A stretch of DNA of 57,681 nt, taken from positions 81,221 through 138,901 of the forward strand of contig VFHL01000003.1 of assembly GCA_009392005.1 (NCBI GenBank), given 5' to 3'. A program made the translations under genes and the position numbers. Each line of letters begins with the position of its first letter. Position 1 is the first letter of the stretch. Origin of the DNA: SAR202 cluster bacterium. GTDB taxonomy: Bacteria; Chloroflexota; Dehalococcoidia; UBA6926; VFHL01. The notes under the pieces are model-generated. The model saw nothing but the letters and a program-made list of their open reading frames with translations. It did not search any database and had not been told where the DNA came from. Shown here piece after piece: positions 34,464 to 43,681 of this stretch.

Positions 34464-37268
34464 TTACATACCTAAAACAGCTTGAGCCGCTGCTAGCCGT
34501 GCGATCGGCACCCGAAATGGAGAAGCGCTGACATAATCCAAACCGGTTTGGTGACAGAACTCAATGCTAGACGGGTCACCGCCATGTTCTCCACATATGC
34601 CTACTTCAAGATCTTGATATGTGCTACGCCCTCTTTCGACTGCAGTCTGAATAAGCTGTCCTACACCATCCCGATCTAAAACCTGAAATGGATTCTCTTC
34701 TAGTATTCCTCTTTTCACATAATCCAAAAGGAAACTGGATTCCGCATCATCCCGACTATACCCAAAAGTGGTCTGTGTTAAATCGTTAGTTCCAAAACTG
34801 AAGAATTGAGCGTGTTCCGCAATTTGATCTGCTGTGAGTGCTGCTCTCGGCAGTTCGATCATAGTCCCAATCTTGACCGCTACCTGCGCACCAAGTTTTT
34901 CTTGCACAGCCTCACCAATAGCCTCAATCTCTAACCGAACTAGTCGAAGCTCGTTTACATGACCAACCAACGGCACCATGATTTCAGGCTTTGGGTTAAA
35001 ACCTTCTAATACTAGTTCCACAGACGCTGTGAAAATTGCTTTCGCTTGCATCTCATTAATTGCCCCGTACATCAGACCTAATCGACAGCCCCGTAAACCT
35101 AGCATCGGATTAATTTCTTGCATTTCCTCGATCATCGCTAAAAGATGCTCTTTCGCTTCTAATTCATCGCTAGGGCCGCTTGCCAACCTAAGCTTTGTCA
35201 CATCGACCAACAACTCATCATAAGGCGGCAAGAATTCGTGCAGTGGCGGATCAAGAAGACGAATAATGACGGGTTTACCATCCATTACTTTTAGTATCCC
35301 TTTAAAATCCTCTACCTGAAATTCCAATAATTTTGACAAAGCGTCATGGTAGTCCTGCACATCGGCAGACTCTTCAATTTCCTTACGCTTCTTTAGAATT
35401 TCTGCTTCATCTGTAGTTGAAGTATTCGTTGCCTGGTCTTGTCTTTCAATTTCTTGCTGCAATTCTTGTTCCAAACGTGTCGCTTTACCTGCTGCTAGAA
35501 TCATTCTCTGTACGATGGGGCGTCGCTCTTCTTCGAAAAACATATGCTCGGTTCTACATAAACCAATTCCTTCCGCTCCGAAATCCAAAGCACGTTGCGC
35601 ATCACGCGGGTAATCAGCATTTGCCCAAACTCCCAAATTTCTTACCTCGTCAGCCCACCCAAGGAGGGTTACGAGATCCTTTTCCTCAGAAAAATTCGGA
35701 TCGATCGTCGGCAATCTTTTGGCGTATATTTGTCCCGTACCACCATCAATGCTGATTTCTTCGCCTGCTTCGACCTTACGATCACCAATTACAAAAAAAC
35801 CCTGCTCCACATTAACGTCAAGTTCCTCAACACCTGCAACGCAAGGCTTACCAAGTCCACGCGCGACAACAGCAGCATGACTTGTCGCTCCACCACGCGA
35901 AGTCAGTACTCCTTTAGCATGAATCATGCCATGAACATCTTCAGGAGCAGTTTCTGGTCGCACCAGGATTACACTGTTCCCTTCTTCCCCCAATTTCTCT
36001 GCCTGGTCTGGATCAAAAACGACTACACCACTAGCAGCTCCGGGAGAGGCATTCAACCCAGAACCCAATAAGTCACCAAGTCCTTCAGCCTCCTCCCGTG
36101 CACGATCATCAAACCGAGGAAGAAGTAATTGATTGATCTGGTTGGGTTCTATACGCCGTAACGCCTCTTCTTTAGAAATAATGTTTTCCTGAACCATATC
36201 TACTGCTATTTTCACTGCCGCCTGAGCAGTCCGTTTAGCCGAACGAGTCTGCAACATGTAGAGTTTCCCGTTTTCAATAGTAAACTCTAAGTCTTGCGCA
36301 TCTTTATAATAGTTTTCAAGGCGTTCCGCTATACTCAAAAATTCGGCATACTGTTCAGGCATAACCCTTTTGAGTTCAGCAATCCTACTTGGTGTTCGAA
36401 TACCGGCAACGACATCCTCACCTTGCGCATCTATAAGGTATTCACCATACAAAGTTTTCTCACCTGTCGAAGGATCACGGGTGAAAGCTACTCCTGTGCC
36501 ACTACTATCTCCCATATTCCCAAAAACCATGGCAACAACGTTTACTGCAGTTCCCAAATCATGCGGTATCTTGTAAAAGTTTCGATAATCGATAGCTCTT
36601 TTTCCGCTCCAACTTGAAAACACAGCTTTCGTAGCCAATTCCAACTGTTGATACGGGTCTTGAGGAAACTCGGCTCCAGTTTCATTCTCTACGATTTCCA
36701 AAAATGTCGCGACAATATCACGTAGGTGTTCAGATGTAAGATCCGTATCCGAATTCGCCCCACAATCTCGTTTATAGTTTTCAAATGCGCTATCAAAATG
36801 CTCGCCATCAATATCCAAAACGATTCTCCCAAACATCTGCACAAAACGCCGATAGGCATCATAGGCGAACCGCTCATTACCACTGCTACGAGCAATACCA
36901 TCAGTCGTCATATGATTTAGACCAAGATTTAATACCGTATCCATCATTCCTGGCATTGATATGCTCGCACCAGAACGTACTGAGACCAACAAGGGGTTTT
37001 CAGCATTTCCGAAACCTTTTTGGGTTTTACGCTCGACGACCTTCAGAGCATCCATCAACTGATCCCACAAGCCATCAGGGAATTGTTTCTCCGCCGCGTA
37101 AGCATTACAAGCCTCAGTTGTTACGGTAAAACCAGGTGGGACCGGAAGCTGCGCTTGAGTCATTTCAGCCAACCCGGCGCCTTTCCCACCAAGAAGATCA
37201 CGCATTTCAGCAGTACCTTCTTCAAATAAATAAACCCACTTTTGATCAATCGAATGTTGAACCGTCAT
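34464..37268 (-). CDS. ppdK: Pyruvate, phosphate dikinase
   Basis: It interconverts pyruvate, ATP and phosphate with phosphoenolpyruvate, AMP and pyrophosphate. Present are the ATP-grasp GGKGAGLAEM at the N-terminus, the phosphohistidine loop RGGATSHAAVVARG (His near residue 462), and the PEP/pyruvate TIM-barrel end GICGEHGGDP with the catalytic cysteine. An extra acidic, coiled insertion lies near residues 600-640 (EIERQDQATNTSTTDEAE). The ATG at 37268 is chosen over the TTG at 37274; GAGG is eight bases upstream. 934 residues is slightly longer than usual because of the insertion. Confidence 0.95.
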   Translation of the reverse strand: MTVQHSIDQKWVYLFEEGTAEMRDLLGGKGAGLAEMTQAQLPVPPGFTVTTEACNAYAAEKQFPDGLWDQLMDALKVVERKTQKGFGNAENPLLVSVRSGASISMPGMMDTVLNLGLNHMTTDGIARSSGNERFAYDAYRRFVQMFGRIVLDIDGEHFDSAFENYKRDCGANSDTDLTSEHLRDIVATFLEIVENETGAEFPQDPYQQLELATKAVFSSWSGKRAIDYRNFYKIPHDLGTAVNVVAMVFGNMGDSSGTGVAFTRDPSTGEKTLYGEYLIDAQGEDVVAGIRTPSRIAELKRVMPEQYAEFLSIAERLENYYKDAQDLEFTIENGKLYMLQTRSAKRTAQAAVKIAVDMVQENIISKEEALRRIEPNQINQLLLPRFDDRAREEAEGLGDLLGSGLNASPGAASGVVVFDPDQAEKLGEEGNSVILVRPETAPEDVHGMIHAKGVLTSRGGATSHAAVVARGLGKPCVAGVEELDVNVEQGFFVIGDRKVEAGEEISIDGGTGQIYAKRLPTIDPNFSEEKDLVTLLGWADEVRNLGVWANADYPRDAQRALDFGAEGIGLCRTEHMFFEEERRPIVQRMILAAGKATRLEQELQQEIERQDQATNTSTTDEAEILKKRKEIEESADVQDYHDALSKLLEFQVEDFKGILKVMDGKPVIIRLLDPPLHEFLPPYDELLVDVTKLRLASGPSDELEAKEHLLAMIEEMQEINPMLGLRGCRLGLMYGAINEMQAKAIFTASVELVLEGFNPKPEIMVPLVGHVNELRLVRLEIEAIGEAVQEKLGAQVAVKIGTMIELPRAALTADQIAEHAQFFSFGTNDLTQTTFGYSRDDAESSFLLDYVKRGILEENPFQVLDRDGVGQLIQTAVERGRSTYQDLEVGICGEHGGDPSSIEFCHQTGLDYVSASPFRVPIARLAAAQAVLGM

Positions 37269-37310
37269 TATCAAACCTCAATAGGAAATTAACATTAAAC
37301 CGCGCTAAGA

Positions 37311-37319
37311 ATTATACCA
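37311..37319 (-). promoter_or_regulatory. Extended -10 promoter element for ppdK
   Basis: On the minus strand the sequence reads TGGTATAAT, a full extended -10 (TGnTATAAT), 42 bases before the ppdK start codon. No good -35 box lies 15-19 bases upstream, which is usual for extended -10 promoters. Confidence 0.55.
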
Positions 37320-37518
37320 TTAGACAAAACACAAGACTCACAAGAAAACCGCTGACCAATGAAAGAGCGTATTTATAGTGACGACAAGCAATCAAAACAA
37401 TACCCCATGACCGCATGCATGCTCACCAATAAGTTTTGACCGCACTACAAAATGATTAGGTTGTCATCAATGCGAACTCGGTCCAATATATCTTCATGAT
37501 ATTACTAGGATTTTATCA

Positions 37519-38661
37519 ATGAATTTTCTCTTCCGAAAAAAAATGATGACCTCTGTGGCTATGACAGCCGTCGCGACTATGATTATCATTGTTCCATGGG
37601 ATAACCCTCGCGGAAATGACCCGCTAGAGATCATGGCACAACACCAACAATTCAGTTTACCTTCTTGGACAATCCGAGCGTTGAGCCAGAAATTTTCTCC
37701 CATATATGGCACGATAGGATTATCGGACGAAAATGTTTTGGATTCCTACTTCAATCTAATAAAACAAAAAACAACCAGTAACCAAAATATAGGGGATTCA
37801 TCCACTGACATCCAAACTCTGAGGATTGCCGCCGAGAATATCATCGCAAGAAAAATAATGAAGTACTTCAAGAACAATTCGGTGGGAACATATGTCTTCG
37901 GAGATCTTTTCCCACCTTTATTATTCAAATTTGAAGAGCCCCCCTATGTTCTAATCATTTCGCCTAGAAACAGTATTGAGATACAAAAAACAAAATTACT
38001 GAAACAAGATCTCGATTTATCCCAAATTGAACATTTAGAAAAGATAGGCGCCGATCAAAATCTATCGGTTTTCATCACAAGAGTCGGAGGCATCGCAACC
38101 TTTCCAAGTTTTATTGCACCACCCATGAATCTCCATCAAGCAATGACATTAGTAATCCATGAATGGGTCCATCACTACCTGTTTTTTCAACCACTAGGGA
38201 AAAATTACTGGGCGTCACCTGAAATGACTACATTAAACGAAAGTGCAGCTGACCTAATTAGTCATGAAATTGCTGCCCTCATTCAACCGAAAACCAGTGC
38301 TACCACACCAATTCAAACGACTACCCGAGTCGATTACAACCGCATGAATGTACCAAGAATTTTACGACAGACAAGGCTTAAAACTGAAAACCTTCTCGCC
38401 GAATCACGAATAGAGGAAGCAGAAGCCTTTATGGAGAAACAACGACAATTTCTCAATGCCAATGGTGTTCCTATCAGAAAATTAAACCAAGCATTCTTTG
38501 CTTTCAATGGTTCATATGCCATGGGTCCCGAATCGACAAGTCCAATTGGTAGAGAATTACTAATGATCAGAAACAAAAGTGATTCAATTGCAGATTTCCT
38601 TGAAAAAATAAGAGGCGTTGATTCAATAGAGAATTTCAACCAACTAGTAGAAGCAAAATGA
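37519..38661 (+). CDS. Membrane-anchored putative metallopeptidase with HExxH (family not recognised)
   Basis: A 380-residue protein I cannot assign to a named family. It opens with one hydrophobic segment (about residues 8-25, VAMTAVATMIIIV) that could be a signal or anchor, so the rest should lie outside the membrane. A zinc-protease-like motif HEWVHH (H214, E215, H218) is followed 23 residues later by LNESAAD with E241, the spacing of a gluzincin third ligand. A C-terminal helical part follows. AGGA lies eight bases upstream of the ATG. Peptidase activity is inference. Confidence 0.7.
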   Translation: MNFLFRKKMMTSVAMTAVATMIIIVPWDNPRGNDPLEIMAQHQQFSLPSWTIRALSQKFSPIYGTIGLSDENVLDSYFNLIKQKTTSNQNIGDSSTDIQTLRIAAENIIARKIMKYFKNNSVGTYVFGDLFPPLLFKFEEPPYVLIISPRNSIEIQKTKLLKQDLDLSQIEHLEKIGADQNLSVFITRVGGIATFPSFIAPPMNLHQAMTLVIHEWVHHYLFFQPLGKNYWASPEMTTLNESAADLISHEIAALIQPKTSATTPIQTTTRVDYNRMNVPRILRQTRLKTENLLAESRIEEAEAFMEKQRQFLNANGVPIRKLNQAFFAFNGSYAMGPESTSPIGRELLMIRNKSDSIADFLEKIRGVDSIENFNQLVEAK

Positions 38662-38872
38662 CCTCAAAATCATTACTCATACAAATCGTTCTATCAATAA
38701 ACCGTTGATTTTTCTTAAACATGGGATTAGCGAGCATTGAAGATTGTTCATACAAGATAATGTGATTGAGATACCAGAAAATCTGATCGTGCTAAAACTT
38801 CATACCACATGATAGAATTCGTCCTAGATTTACTGTGCAGTGCACCTAAGTATCAAATACAACCTATTTCCT

Positions 38873-39661
38873 ATGAAGAGTATAAAAAACACATTTTCCA
38901 CCACAAGATCAGAAAACCGGCCTGCTCTAATTGTGTATCTGACAGTTGGGCACCCTTCAATAAAAGACACACCTTCTTTGGTAAAAGCCGCAATCAGCGG
39001 CGGAGCGGATATTATTGAGTTAGGAATCCCTTTCAGTGATCCCCTTGCAGAGGGGCCAACAATTCAGAGCTCAAGTGCAGCGGCGCTCACATTAGGGGTC
39101 ACTCCAGAAACATGCCTTGAGACCTGTGCAACCTTGCGTAATGACGGAATCGAAACGCCAATCATATTGATGGGTTACTACAATCCAATATTGGCATATG
39201 GCGTGGAAAGTTTTATAACGAAAGCCGCTCAGGTAGGTGTCAATGGTCTGATAATCGTAGACTTACCTCCTGAAGAAGGTGAGGCTGTCAAGAGAAAATG
39301 CGCTGAAAATGATTTGGACCTAGTTATGTTATTAACTCCAACTAGCACAAATGAACGGATTGAACTTATCAGTTCGCAAGCAAGTGGGTTTATTTACTGT
39401 GTTAGCATTACAGGAGTCACTGGTGCAAGATCTTCGTTGCCGGCAACCCTACCAAATTTAGTCCAGAGTATACGCGAACATACGGATTTGCCGATAGCAA
39501 TTGGATTCGGCATTTCCCAACGTGAACATATTGAATCACTTGCAAAATATGCTGATGGTGCCGTAATTGGCAGTGCAATCATTGATGCGATCAACGAAGC
39601 CACGCCCAAAGAACGTGTATCGAGGGTTCAGAATTTTGTCAAAACCTTATCGCTACAATAA
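38873..39661 (+). CDS. trpA: Tryptophan synthase alpha subunit
   Basis: It cleaves indole-3-glycerol phosphate to indole and glyceraldehyde 3-phosphate. Landmarks: YLTVGHPS, the catalytic glutamate in IIELGIPFSDP, LAEGPTIQ, GYYNPILAYG and the phosphate-binding GFGIS. The position equal to enterobacterial Asp60 (LADGP) is Glu here (LAEGP). I use the ATG at 38873 (262 residues), as the GTG at 38840 adds an atypical tail. trpB is not adjacent; aroH follows 23 bases later. Confidence 0.92.
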   Translation: MKSIKNTFSTTRSENRPALIVYLTVGHPSIKDTPSLVKAAISGGADIIELGIPFSDPLAEGPTIQSSSAAALTLGVTPETCLETCATLRNDGIETPIILMGYYNPILAYGVESFITKAAQVGVNGLIIVDLPPEEGEAVKRKCAENDLDLVMLLTPTSTNERIELISSQASGFIYCVSITGVTGARSSLPATLPNLVQSIREHTDLPIAIGFGISQREHIESLAKYADGAVIGSAIIDAINEATPKERVSRVQNFVKTLSLQ

Positions 39662-39684
39662 CGAAAACAATTCGAGGAAATGAC

Positions 39685-40059
39685 ATGAAAGTTCGAGGAA
39701 TTCGCGGCGCAACCACAGTTGAAGATAATGATAGGGAAGAAATCTTGAGGGCAACCCAAGAAGTTTTACAAGATATGATCTCTAAGAACGATGTGGATGA
39801 GGATGATATTAGTGCGATATTCTTCACAACAACGAAAGATTTAAACGCCGAATTTCCCGCCGCCGCTGCGAGAATCCACATGGGATGGACAAATGCAGCT
39901 CTGATGTCCGGCCACGAGATGGAAGTACCTGACAGCCCTCAAAAATGTATCCGTGTATTAATGCTGGTTAATACCGAAAAGGGAGCAGGCCAGATCGGTC
40001 ACGTATACCTACGCGGAGCAGCCAACTTGCGTTCGCGAGGGGTAGACAAAAAAAACTAG
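39685..40059 (+). CDS. aroH: Chorismate mutase, AroH type
   Basis: A 124-residue AroH-fold chorismate mutase making prephenate. Conserved residues seen are the N-terminal VRGIRGATT with the active-site arginine, the glutamate in SGHEMEV, and the arginine in CIRVLMLVNT. It follows trpA with a 23-base gap, so both chorismate-derived branches sit in one likely transcription unit. It ends one base from the convergent DAHP synthase gene. Confidence 0.93.
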   Translation: MKVRGIRGATTVEDNDREEILRATQEVLQDMISKNDVDEDDISAIFFTTTKDLNAEFPAAAARIHMGWTNAALMSGHEMEVPDSPQKCIRVLMLVNTEKGAGQIGHVYLRGAANLRSRGVDKKN

Positions 40060-40060
40060 C

Positions 40061-41122
40061 TCAAACCAATTTTTTGAAAGCAGCTAAAAGAAGTTCTTCC
40101 GTTTGATCCCAGCCCAAGCAAGAATCTGTTATTGAAATACCATATTCCAACGCCTCTGGTTGATTTTCATCCAGGCTTTGATTTCCTGAATGTAAATGGC
40201 TTTCAATCATAGAACCGACAATATTGTCATTACCCGCTATCCTTTGATCCAAAACATTATCAAAAACACCTGGCTCAAGCTCGTATTTCTTTTCCGAATT
40301 CGCATGCGAGCAATCAATAACCAATTTGGTCTTTACGTTAGATTTTTGCAACAATGCAACCGCAGTCTCAATTGAATTTTCATCATAATTGGGCCCACTA
40401 GACCCACCCCTAAGTACCAAATGTGAATTGGGATTACCATTCGTGATCACGATAGAAGCATTTCCGTTTTCGTCAACACCAAGAAACCCATGCTTAGCAT
40501 TCGCCGCCACTATGGCATCAGCTGCAAGTTGAACACTACCACCTGTACCATTTTTGATCCCAACTGGCATGCTTAATCCACTCGCCATCTGTCGATGAGT
40601 TTGACTCTCAGCCGTTCTAGCACCAATCGCCGCCCATGATACGAAATCCGCTATATATTGAGGAGTAATCGGATCAACAAATTCAGTTGCACAAAGAATT
40701 CCCATATCGGAAACATCACTAAGGAATTGTCGAGCCCGCCGCAAGCCTTCCTTAATGTCTAGACTGCCATTAAGATGCGGATCGTAAATTAATCCTTTCC
40801 ATCCAACTGTTGTTCTTGGTTTTTCAAAATAAACTCGCATTACAACCAAGATCTTTGAATCAATCGTCTTAGCGAGATCACGCAATCTCGCTGCATAATC
40901 TGCCCCAGCAGCCGTATCATGGATGGAACATGGCCCCACAATAACCATGAATCTATTGTCATTCCCAGAAAGGACATTATTAATCGCTTCTCTGCCTCGA
41001 TATATAAAGTTTTTCTGTTCATCCGATATAGGTATGTCAAACTCATATTGAGCAGGCGTTGGCAGACGCTGAATTTCAGCTATATTAATATCTCGGACAG
41101 TTTTATTATTCATCATTCCCAT
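40061..41122 (-). CDS. 3-deoxy-7-phosphoheptulonate (DAHP) synthase, type I
   Basis: First enzyme of the shikimate pathway, condensing PEP and erythrose 4-phosphate. The AroF/G/H-type signature is clear: GPCSIHD, KPRTTVGWKG, and NPNSHLVLRGG, with the metal-ligand region DCSHANSEK. 353 residues matches the feedback-regulated enterobacterial type. The first ATG at 41122 is used, although two more ATGs lie within four codons. Convergent with aroH, so the two oppositely transcribed genes may terminate in each other. Confidence 0.94.
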   Translation of the reverse strand: MGMMNNKTVRDINIAEIQRLPTPAQYEFDIPISDEQKNFIYRGREAINNVLSGNDNRFMVIVGPCSIHDTAAGADYAARLRDLAKTIDSKILVVMRVYFEKPRTTVGWKGLIYDPHLNGSLDIKEGLRRARQFLSDVSDMGILCATEFVDPITPQYIADFVSWAAIGARTAESQTHRQMASGLSMPVGIKNGTGGSVQLAADAIVAANAKHGFLGVDENGNASIVITNGNPNSHLVLRGGSSGPNYDENSIETAVALLQKSNVKTKLVIDCSHANSEKKYELEPGVFDNVLDQRIAGNDNIVGSMIESHLHSGNQSLDENQPEALEYGISITDSCLGWDQTEELLLAAFKKLV

Positions 41123-41217
41123 GCACAGCTAATTCACCGAAGATCGGGCGCACCAACCCACGGCAAAAACCTTCCCGTTGATAATGATCAGACCACAACT
41201 ACAACTACAATGTAATC

Positions 41218-41246
41218 TGTATACTACAGTTGCCGCAAAATATCAA
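41218..41246 (-). promoter_or_regulatory. Putative promoter of the DAHP synthase gene
   Basis: On the minus strand TTGATA (41246-41241), 17 bases, then TATACA (41223-41218): 5/6 and 4/6 matches. The expected leader is near 90 bases. I saw no obvious attenuator peptide in it. Confidence 0.5.
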
Positions 41247-41303
41247 AACCTATATAGCTATTATTCTTGAGAACGCGAACCTGATTTTGGGTTGATTTTC
41301 CCG

Positions 41304-42536
41304 CTAGGTGACTGGAAGATTCGTAATCCGCACCCATTTTCTCTTCCCAATCTTGAATATGGAGCCCTCAGCAACAATTGATGTTAGTTCTTCCACCCGC
41401 ACCCCATCGATCGTAACAGCACCCTGAGCGATCAATCTCCGACCTTCGCTGCTGCTATCGATAAACCCAGCAGCTGAGAATAAGCTTGGTAGATTTGCAA
41501 CAAATTTCCCATCTTGAAAATGAAGCGATTCTTTGAAATCATTTGCGTTCAAGTTTGGAATATCTGCTGGGGTTTCACGTGATTGAACGACTCGCTCGAA
41601 ATACGATTGTGCTTCGTTTGCTGAATCAGCATCATGAAATTGCCGTACAAGATACAGCCCTAACTGCTTCTTTAACTCGATCGGATTAACTGTCTCTTCA
41701 GCCATCTGTTGACGCATTTCGCCAATTTCGGTGTCGGTAACATCAGTTAAAAGATCAAAGTAATCGACGATCGCGCTATCCGGTAACGACATGGTTTTCC
41801 CAAACATATCTCGGGGGGCATCTTTTAATGCGATATAATTACCGAGACTCTTACTCATCTTCTGTACACCATCTGTACCAACCAATATAGGCATCAAAAC
41901 AAGCTGCTGCGGTTGTTCACCCATCATCCCCTGAAGATCTCTACCCACCAAAAGATTGAATTTTTGATCCATCCCACCAAATTCAATATCTGAATTTATT
42001 GCAACTGAATCATACGCTTGGAGTAGCGGATATAACAGCTCAGTTATTGCAATCGGTTGGTTACTTTGAAACCTCTTCGCAAAATCTTCGCGCGCTAGAA
42101 ATTGCGCGACGGTGAATCTACTAGTTAGGTCGAGCAAATCCGCTAAGGAAAAGTCCCCAAACCATTCACTTTGCCAACGTACCTCGGTCTTCTGCTTATC
42201 AACAACATCAAAAAATTGTGCCATATAAGTTTCGGCATTGTCCTTAACCTCTTGAGCAGATAGCATTTTTCGGGTCTGGGACCTCCCACTAGGATCACCG
42301 ATCTGTGCTGTCCAATCTCCTACGATCAATACAACTTTATGACCCATTTCCTGAAATTCTCTTAATTTACGAAGCCCGACAACATGACCTAAATGAATAT
42401 CTGGGCCACTCGGGTCAAATCCCATTTTCAATCTGGCTGGCTTATCAGATTGCAACAATTCGAGAAGCTCTGACTCAACAATGGTTTCAGAGACTCCACG
42501 TCTTAAAGCTTTTATTAGTTCACTTGTATCAGTCAT
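41304..42536 (-). CDS. tyrS: Tyrosyl-tRNA synthetase
   Basis: Class I synthetase. The HIGH motif is present as HLGHVVGL and the KMSKS loop as KMSKSLGNY, with the downstream S4-like RNA-binding region ending in IGKRKWVRI. I place the start at the ATG 42536 (MTDTSELIKAL, 410 residues): it overlaps the ribF stop by eight bases, which suggests coupling. An upstream start at 42566 adds ten unconserved residues. The HLGH form and the C-terminal S4 domain fit the bacterial TyrZ/TyrS2-like type. Confidence 0.93.
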   Translation of the reverse strand: MTDTSELIKALRRGVSETIVESELLELLQSDKPARLKMGFDPSGPDIHLGHVVGLRKLREFQEMGHKVVLIVGDWTAQIGDPSGRSQTRKMLSAQEVKDNAETYMAQFFDVVDKQKTEVRWQSEWFGDFSLADLLDLTSRFTVAQFLAREDFAKRFQSNQPIAITELLYPLLQAYDSVAINSDIEFGGMDQKFNLLVGRDLQGMMGEQPQQLVLMPILVGTDGVQKMSKSLGNYIALKDAPRDMFGKTMSLPDSAIVDYFDLLTDVTDTEIGEMRQQMAEETVNPIELKKQLGLYLVRQFHDADSANEAQSYFERVVQSRETPADIPNLNANDFKESLHFQDGKFVANLPSLFSAAGFIDSSSEGRRLIAQGAVTIDGVRVEELTSIVAEGSIFKIGKRKWVRITNLPVT

Positions 42537-43461
42537 ACGTACTCTCAAGAATCGCTCTCGCATCACTCACATCGTCATGCATCTGGGACACAAGAGATTC
42601 GACGGAATCAAACTTGATTTCTTCCCGCAAACGTCGGATAAACTCTATTCTCAGATCTGCTCCGTATATATCCTCTGTGAAATCCAAAATGTGAACTTCA
42701 ATGTACCGTTCCTCATCACCAAAAGTCGGATTATCTCCAACATTAGTGACAGAAAAATATTGTTTAGCATTCAAAAAGGCACGAGTTACATAAACCCCAT
42801 CTTGGGGAATCGCTCGTTCCTTCGCAAAATCAATATTCGCGGTTGGAAAACCTAAATCTTTACCTCGTTTATGACCCTCATAGACAACTCCGGATAGGGA
42901 ATAGGAACGCCCTAGGAAATCGTTCGCCTGATCTATAGCACCCTGCTCTATCATTTCCCTAACTTTTGTACTACGAATAGTCTGTGACTTAGCACCGACG
43001 TATGGCTCTAACATTTCGACGGTATAGCCAAGGTCTTCACCAAGTTCCTGCAACTTCTCAAAAGTGCCCGCTCGATTGCGCCCTAATGCAAAACCCGGAC
43101 CAATCATCAAATGCTTCAGATGCAAATTCTTAACAACCGCGCTCATGAATTGTTCCGCAGTCAGTTGCGACAACTCACTTGTAAACGCCACCGTAACTAC
43201 TGTATCAACACCGAGAGATCGTAGTAAGCTCAAACGGTCAGGCAAGGTGGTAAGGTATGGAACAACAATGTCGGGCCTTATAACTGTGCGTGGAATCTTA
43301 TCAAAGGTTAAAACAACACTCTTCAGACCGAGATCACCAGCACGACGACACAATTGCTCAACAAGCCATCGGTGACCCTTATGTACCCCATCGAAGGTGC
43401 CAATCGTGAGAACTGAGCCTTGGTCCGACCGATATCGAGCCAAATCCTCTTCGAGCGACAT
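42529..43461 (-). CDS. ribF: Bifunctional riboflavin kinase / FAD synthetase
   Basis: It phosphorylates riboflavin to FMN and adenylates FMN to FAD. The N-terminal nucleotidyltransferase has TIGTFDGVHKGHRWLV (H-x-G-H), and the C-terminal kinase GRSYSLSGVVYEGHKRG and LGFPTANI. 310 residues is standard. Together with the rib genes at the left edge it completes most flavin biosynthesis in this window. Overlaps tyrS by eight bases. Confidence 0.94.
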   Translation of the reverse strand: MSLEEDLARYRSDQGSVLTIGTFDGVHKGHRWLVEQLCRRAGDLGLKSVVLTFDKIPRTVIRPDIVVPYLTTLPDRLSLLRSLGVDTVVTVAFTSELSQLTAEQFMSAVVKNLHLKHLMIGPGFALGRNRAGTFEKLQELGEDLGYTVEMLEPYVGAKSQTIRSTKVREMIEQGAIDQANDFLGRSYSLSGVVYEGHKRGKDLGFPTANIDFAKERAIPQDGVYVTRAFLNAKQYFSVTNVGDNPTFGDEERYIEVHILDFTEDIYGADLRIEFIRRLREEIKFDSVESLVSQMHDDVSDARAILESTYD

Positions 43462-43495
43462 AGTATGTAATGGGTCCCCCCTGAATAGTGCCAGT

Positions 43496-43524
43496 ATGCT
43501 AACATGCAGCTATAAGAGGGTCAA
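43496..43524 (-). promoter_or_regulatory. Putative promoter of ribF-tyrS
   Basis: On the minus strand TTGACC (43524-43519), a 17-base spacer and TAGCAT (43501-43496): 5/6 and 4/6 matches. The leader would be about 28 bases. It includes a G-rich run (GGGGGGA) far upstream of the ribF ATG. Confidence 0.5.
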
Positions 43525-43681
43525 GAAAGTCAATATTCACGGTGCAACCAGGATAAAATCATCAGGTATGATGTATAAAATCTGGATTTAAAATTCGACT
43601 AACCGCTTAAAAAAGTACCGAATTTAGCGAGAAGGCTTTGGGTCTACATATCCAAACTTAACGTCTTCGGAAAGTGAAACA

